DNA of 64,000 bases, taken from positions 578,963 through 642,962 of the forward strand of contig JXTB01000082.1 in the NCBI GenBank assembly GCA_002914805.1, written 5' to 3'. The notes below the pieces were generated by a model. It worked only from the letters and a program-made list of their open reading frames with translations. It had not been told where the DNA came from and did no database searches. The stretch comes from Parasponia andersonii (lineage: Eukaryota > Streptophyta > Magnoliopsida > Rosales > Cannabaceae). The position numbers were made by a program, and so were the translations under genes. Of this stretch, positions 59,661 through 64,000 are shown one piece after another (the stretch's first letter is position 1; every line of letters begins with the position of its first letter).

Positions 59661-60740
59661 TAAGAAGGAGAAGAACAACAGCAAGGACAAACAAGGTAAT
59701 TACAATTTATTGTTCATTGAGGCTTATCATATGATTGATTCTATCAATTCTTGGATTGTAGATTTAGGAGCCACTAACCATATTTGTAATACTTTGCAGG
59801 GGATCAAGGAAACTAGAAAATTCACTAGTAAAGAGTTCACATTGAGGTTGAGAGATGGCTTAATAGTTGAAGCTCGTGCAATAGGAGATGTTATTTTGAA
59901 TTTCGATGATTTTAGGTTATTAGAAACAAAGTATTATTATTATATTTCGGTGTTTAAACGGAATTTGGTTTCTGTTTCTTGTTTGATGAGACAAGGTTAT
60001 TCTGCTCATTTTGACAATAAAATTTCTATTAGAAAGAATAAAAGTCTTATTTACACTGGTACTCATAGGAATAATATTTTCTTTATCTAACCTAAAAGCA
60101 TCTCATTGCACAATCTTGAAAATGATTCTGAACATGTAGAACCTAAACATAAGAAAGTGAAAGTGAGTCCTAATGATGAAACTTATCTCTGGCATTTAAG
60201 ACTCAGTCATATTAATCTAAATAGAATTCAAAAGTTAGTTAATGATATACCTATAAGTTCGTTAGAAGTCAAACCATTACCAACTTGTGAATCTAGCCTG
60301 GAAGGTAAAATGAATAAAAGACCATTTACTAGAAAAGATCTTAGAGTTCAAGAATGTCTTAAGTTAGTACATACTGATGTCTGCAGGCTATAAGTATTCA
60401 AGTTAGAGGAGGTTTTGAATACTTCATTACATTTTCGGATGATTATTCTAGATTTGATTATGTTTACCTAATGCAACGCAAATCAGATTCTTTTGAAAAG
60501 TTTAGAGAATTCAAAGCAGAAACTAAAAAGTAGTTAGGAAAGAACATAATGACCTTTCGATCTGATCGAGGTGGTGAATACCTCTTTGGTGAATTCTCTA
60601 AATTTCTCACAGACAATGGAATCTTATCCCAACTCACAGCACTTGGTACACCTCAATTAAATGGTGTTGCTGAAAGAAAAAATATGACACTTTTGGATAT
60701 GGTTAAGTTGATGCTCAGTTATTCACAATTACCCACATCT
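59661..60740 (+). pseudogene. B2 protease and integrase remnant, cut off at 60740
   Basis: Protease reads WIVDLGATNHICN (D-L-G instead of D-S-G) and EFTLRLRDGLIVEARAIGDV (59710-60090). The HHCC domain has LWHLRLSHINLNRIQKLVND (Trp intact here). The integrase core shows [20 protein letters not shown] and GVAERKNMTLLDMV (60549-60764). The frame runs SQLPTS and stops matching at 60740, where the rearranged LTR block starts. The rest of integrase, RT, RNase H and the PPT are gone. Confidence 0.9.
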
Positions 60741-61614
60741 AAAAGTGCAGTATTAGGCCTTTAGTGGAGTATCCCTTTTACTAATAATATTTATATAAAT
60801 ACCATAATAAGAGTTATTATGTATTTATCATATTATTGGAGCTTAGATTATTTGGATCCATTAGGTCCCTTATCTAGCTCAATTAAGCTCATTAATTGGT
60901 TGGTGGTTTTTGTAAAATAAGTTTTATGAAACTGTGTAAAATAATGATTCTACACAGAAGTTGGTATTTTTATAAATAAGTTTCATGAGTTGGACATATT
61001 TATAAAAATACACCCAAAGCCCAAATTAGAGAACAAGCCCAATCCTAATTGGACTAGAGTTAGCAGTTTTTTGTCCTATATATATAAGATATATGAGAGG
61101 AAAAACTATATAGTAACTCATATAGAGTCACACACATAAGGCTAAGGAAGAGAGAGAGATTTTGGCCAACTTAGGCTAAGTGAGAGTGAAAAATATTTTC
61201 TACAATCTCATAGTCTCATCTCACATCTCGATATTCCATAGGATCAAGAAGGCGTTCTTGATCGTTCTCCAACGAATGTTTCAACCCACTCGCTTCGTCA
61301 ACCAAGAGTAAGAGCATAGACAAGAAGATCTAGGGTTGGAAGTTTGATCACCATTAAGAAGGAGATCAAGGAAGAACACACTACAAGAGATAAACCCTAA
61401 TCTCATCTTTAGGGTTTTGTATCTAGATTTGATTTGTTGTATATGATCCTGTATATGATGCATATGTATTATATGGTTATGAAAACTATTTTCATGTAAA
61501 AATTTTGAAACCTAAATCCGCTAATTTTTCTGCTGTGTTCATGATATGATCATGTATTTTTTCATATCTGCATACATGCATGATTTTCCTAAGTTTTAGG
61601 TCCATTTACCAACA
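60741..61614 (-). repeat. LTR A, first half, inverted
   Basis: Reverse complement of the first roughly 900 bp of LTR A (compare 2243-3160): its right end reads ..CCTAAGTTTTAGGTCCATTTACCAACA, its left end GTGCAGTATTAGGCCTTTAGTGGAGTATCCCTTTTA. It joins B2 integrase at 60740/60741. With 62252-63131 it makes up one solo LTR A. Confidence 0.85.
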
Positions 61615-62251
61615 ATACTAACATACTCAAATTCACATAATAAATACCGGGGCCTTAGTTTATATCATCTAAGTACTTGAAAAAAGTTAAAGTGACATTA
61701 TATGTATGGCGTTCATTATGAAAAATATTTTATATATTTCATATACCTTATCTTCTAAAATACTGGAGTTCGAATAATAAATCGGAACTAGTCCTTTAGT
61801 AACTCAAAAAGGAAAAACATATAAAATTAAGTTCATACAAGAAAGTAAGTTCGTTAATCATTAGGATTAAGGTTTTCTACAATAATGCTAGATTATTGAA
61901 ATTTGAAATCTGAATTACGGTTCTTAACATCAAACTCTAATTCACTCGATCCTGTTCGATATTGTTATAACTTTCTTATAACACACTAGTGTTTCTATCC
62001 GAAGACTCTCTTCGATAATTAGAGACTTCATTAATCAAATAGACAACACTGCATTCTATCGTATAATAAAGTATTTCATCTTCAATATGTAGAATACGAA
62101 CAATTTAATTTAGACATAATGAAATAAAGAATATAATGTCTCCCACATATAAACTCATTATACAAATAATTATTTATTACTCATTACTTATCTCGGAATC
62201 TATTATATATTTGAATAAGATAAACATACACATCACATGTATACCAATAGG
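61615..62251 (-). repeat. LTR B, first half, inverted
   Basis: Reverse complement of roughly positions 110-740 of LTR B (compare 43085-43715). Its first five bases, ATACT, are AGTAT on the LTR strand and pair with GATAT at 63132-63136 as a decayed GGTAT target duplication around the LTR A insertion. The outermost roughly 110 bp of the LTR were lost at the 62251 breakpoint. Confidence 0.85.
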
Positions 62252-63131
62252 ACTAACCTTGATTAATCGATCCATCTAGCATATTCTATATCACATATAT
62301 AATCCCTATACGATGCCGTAGTTGGATAGGTAAAATTACCGTAATACCCTTCCAACACCTATTTATCTTTAAGTTACCATCTTTCTATCAAGGAATAATG
62401 TTATCGATAATTTTGTTCTCAATGGCCATTTAGACAAAATTATCAACCAATTCACAAAGTGAATACTAAGATCTTAGATTTAATTATTCCATGAATCTTG
62501 AAAGAACTTAAAGTGGCATTAATGTATAATGTCCTTAACTATTTGGTGTTCCCATCAATTCATAAGCCATAACTTCCAATATGTCAGAGTTCATCTCTAA
62601 CTTCATAGAGGTTAGTCTTTTAATAAATCAAAAGGTTATAACCCATGAAAGCAAGTCTAGTCAAACATCAAGGATTAAGATTTATACTAAGAGCTAGTTT
62701 GTGATAATATAAGAATTGAGTTATGACACTCCAATTCTTTATATCACCTGGTCCAGTTTAATACACATAACTTATTTATATTGTACTAGTGTTTCTATCA
62801 GAAGTCAGATACTTCAATAATTTGAGACACATCATTCCCATTGAGATAGACAAACACTACAACCTATAGGAAATAAAGTATTCCATCTTTATTTGCAGAT
62901 TGTAAACTACTTCATTTAGACTTAGATAAAGAAACAAGTCTCCCCATAATTAACACTTAATCATGTTTGTTTCTTTATACACATATAAAGTCATGGAATC
63001 TTTTTCAGATGAATAAACTATTCAACTAAGATAGTTTAATCTAGCAAATATCATACTTTTATATAAAAGATAGTTGTTTATACTCAAAAAGGTAAAATTG
63101 AAAATTTGCTTTTTAGTGCAAAATCCCAACA
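62252..63131 (+). repeat. LTR A, second half, direct
   Basis: Aligns with about 3195-4053 of the 3' LTR of element A, ending ..AAATCCCAACA. About 40 bp between the two halves (the sequence around 3158-3195 in the intact copy) are missing at the inversion breakpoint. Confidence 0.87.
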
Positions 63132-64000
63132 GATATAAGCATATACAAACACCGTAATCAACTGTTATCCTTTAGATGAAAAATAGTAACTCAAAGATAA
63201 ATATATGCTAAAGGGGTTATACGCAATTTTACTCTACTAGTACGGTATTGTATTGAGAGTACATCTACAGGTATAGTATATATTAAATGGATCAAGCTAA
63301 TTATTTAGTAATAAGCTTCATATAAAATAAATGACATTTAGTCCAAAAGTTCAATATTTGGCCTATAGTGATGTGCCTCAATATTAATGGATAAGGCCTA
63401 ATCATAATTATGATTGTGGATATATAGTCCATCCGAGCTTGGGCTTTATAGATCCATCTGGTCCGTTGTCTAGCTCAAAGTAAAGCCTAATAATTATTTG
63501 ATGATCAGTTGAGCCCAACAAGCCCAATAGGGTTTACTAATCTCTCTATAGTTAAAAGAAAAGTTTTCTAGCTGCTAGTTTACTAAGTTACACGTGAAAC
63601 ACCCTTGTGAAGAGTGTGCCACAAAAAAATAGAGAGAGAGAGAGAGAGAGAAAGTGCAAAGAAAATCGACCAATACTAGGGTTCACCATCCTTAGTTTTT
63701 CAGCCAGCCCCGAGAAATCGGTTCGAGAAGATTGTCTTCTTATTCGTCTGCAAATCTCTTTGTTGGGAATTAAGAAAGTGACCACCTACCGGATCAATCA
63801 AATGACTTTCAAGATTAAATGAGAAGATGAGAAAATTATGGAGCGAATCCGGTTATTATTTTTTTCTAGATCAAGAGTTAATTTATGTTAGATCACGATC
63901 TGAAATGTTTTGTAAAGAGAAAAATTCTAATCGACCACTTTCATTGCATTCCCAGGTATTCTTGAAAAAGATTTTATGAAAATATTATCTAGAATTTTAT
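63132..64000 (+). repeat. LTR B, second half, direct (runs off the window)
   Basis: Continues LTR B from the GGTATAAGC site: GATATAAGCATATACAAACACCG.. through ..GAATCCGG.. to ..TCTAGAATTTTAT at the edge, about 25 bp short of the expected CCAGCA end. It contains a (GA)n run at about 63631-63651. Most simply the 3' LTR of B2. Confidence 0.85.

Noticed and set aside
1..64000. CRISPR array, bacterial defence island, viral genome or new catalytic RNA
   Set aside because: No spaced identical repeats, no prokaryotic operons and no capsid-type genes are visible. The repeats seen are LTRs, microsatellites and local duplications, and all recognisable proteins are plant genes or retrotransposon remnants.

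Overview
The window is nuclear DNA of a flowering plant, most likely a eudicot. The base composition is very A+T-rich, the introns have GT..AG borders, and two spliced genes have clear plant orthologues. Almost all of the remaining sequence is nested, decayed retrotransposon. I cannot name the species. There are no bacterial operons, CRISPR arrays, rRNA genes or recognisable tRNA genes.

Gene island (about 18.1-29.6 kb). Two conserved housekeeping-type genes lie tail to tail. BUD23/RID2 (+ strand, 8 coding exons, 288 aa) is the 18S rRNA guanine-N7 methyltransferase. An APUM5-like Pumilio gene (- strand, 8 coding exons, 986 aa, plus a 5'UTR intron) is an RNA-binding translational repressor with eight PUF repeats. 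Their stop codons are 810 bp apart. I assembled both exon sets by hand; every junction keeps the frame and each total is an exact multiple of three. The BUD23 promoter carries a site II motif (GGCCCA) and a telo-box, the pair known from plant ribosome-biogenesis genes.

Left flank (1-16.5 kb) is a three-level nest. A minus-strand Ty1/copia element 'F' (RNase H, RT and IN remnants at 0.2-2.2 kb; gag, protease, PBS and LTR at 14.7-16.5 kb) was split by copia element 'A' (LTRs 2243-4053 and 13466-14704). The leader of A was then hit by a 3.7-kb Ty3/gypsy-type solo LTR (7279-10973, TGTAAC..GTTACA ends, 5-bp duplication).

Right flank (31.9-64 kb). It starts with a tRNA-derived SINE (31895-32328) between 15-bp duplications and a foldback element. 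A decayed tRNA-Asp-primed (Athila/Tat-like) Ty3/gypsy body 'D' follows, split by a full-length but dead copia element 'B1' (35001-44487). A minus-strand L1-type LINE comes next (46290-46926 and 54525-56275), split by another tRNA-Asp-primed element 'C' (46931-53517), which itself carries a solo LTR of family B (49515-51151). A second B element, 'B2', begins at 56279. It breaks off inside integrase at 60740 and runs into a rearranged block in which a family-A solo LTR sitting inside a B LTR has been partly inverted (60741-63131).

No previously undescribed biological system is visible. The most informative signals are the inversion scar, defects shared by B1 and B2 (a stop at gag codon 23 and a D-L-G protease site) that suggest spread of an already defective element, and G+C-rich CpG islands in the untranslated leaders of A and B.
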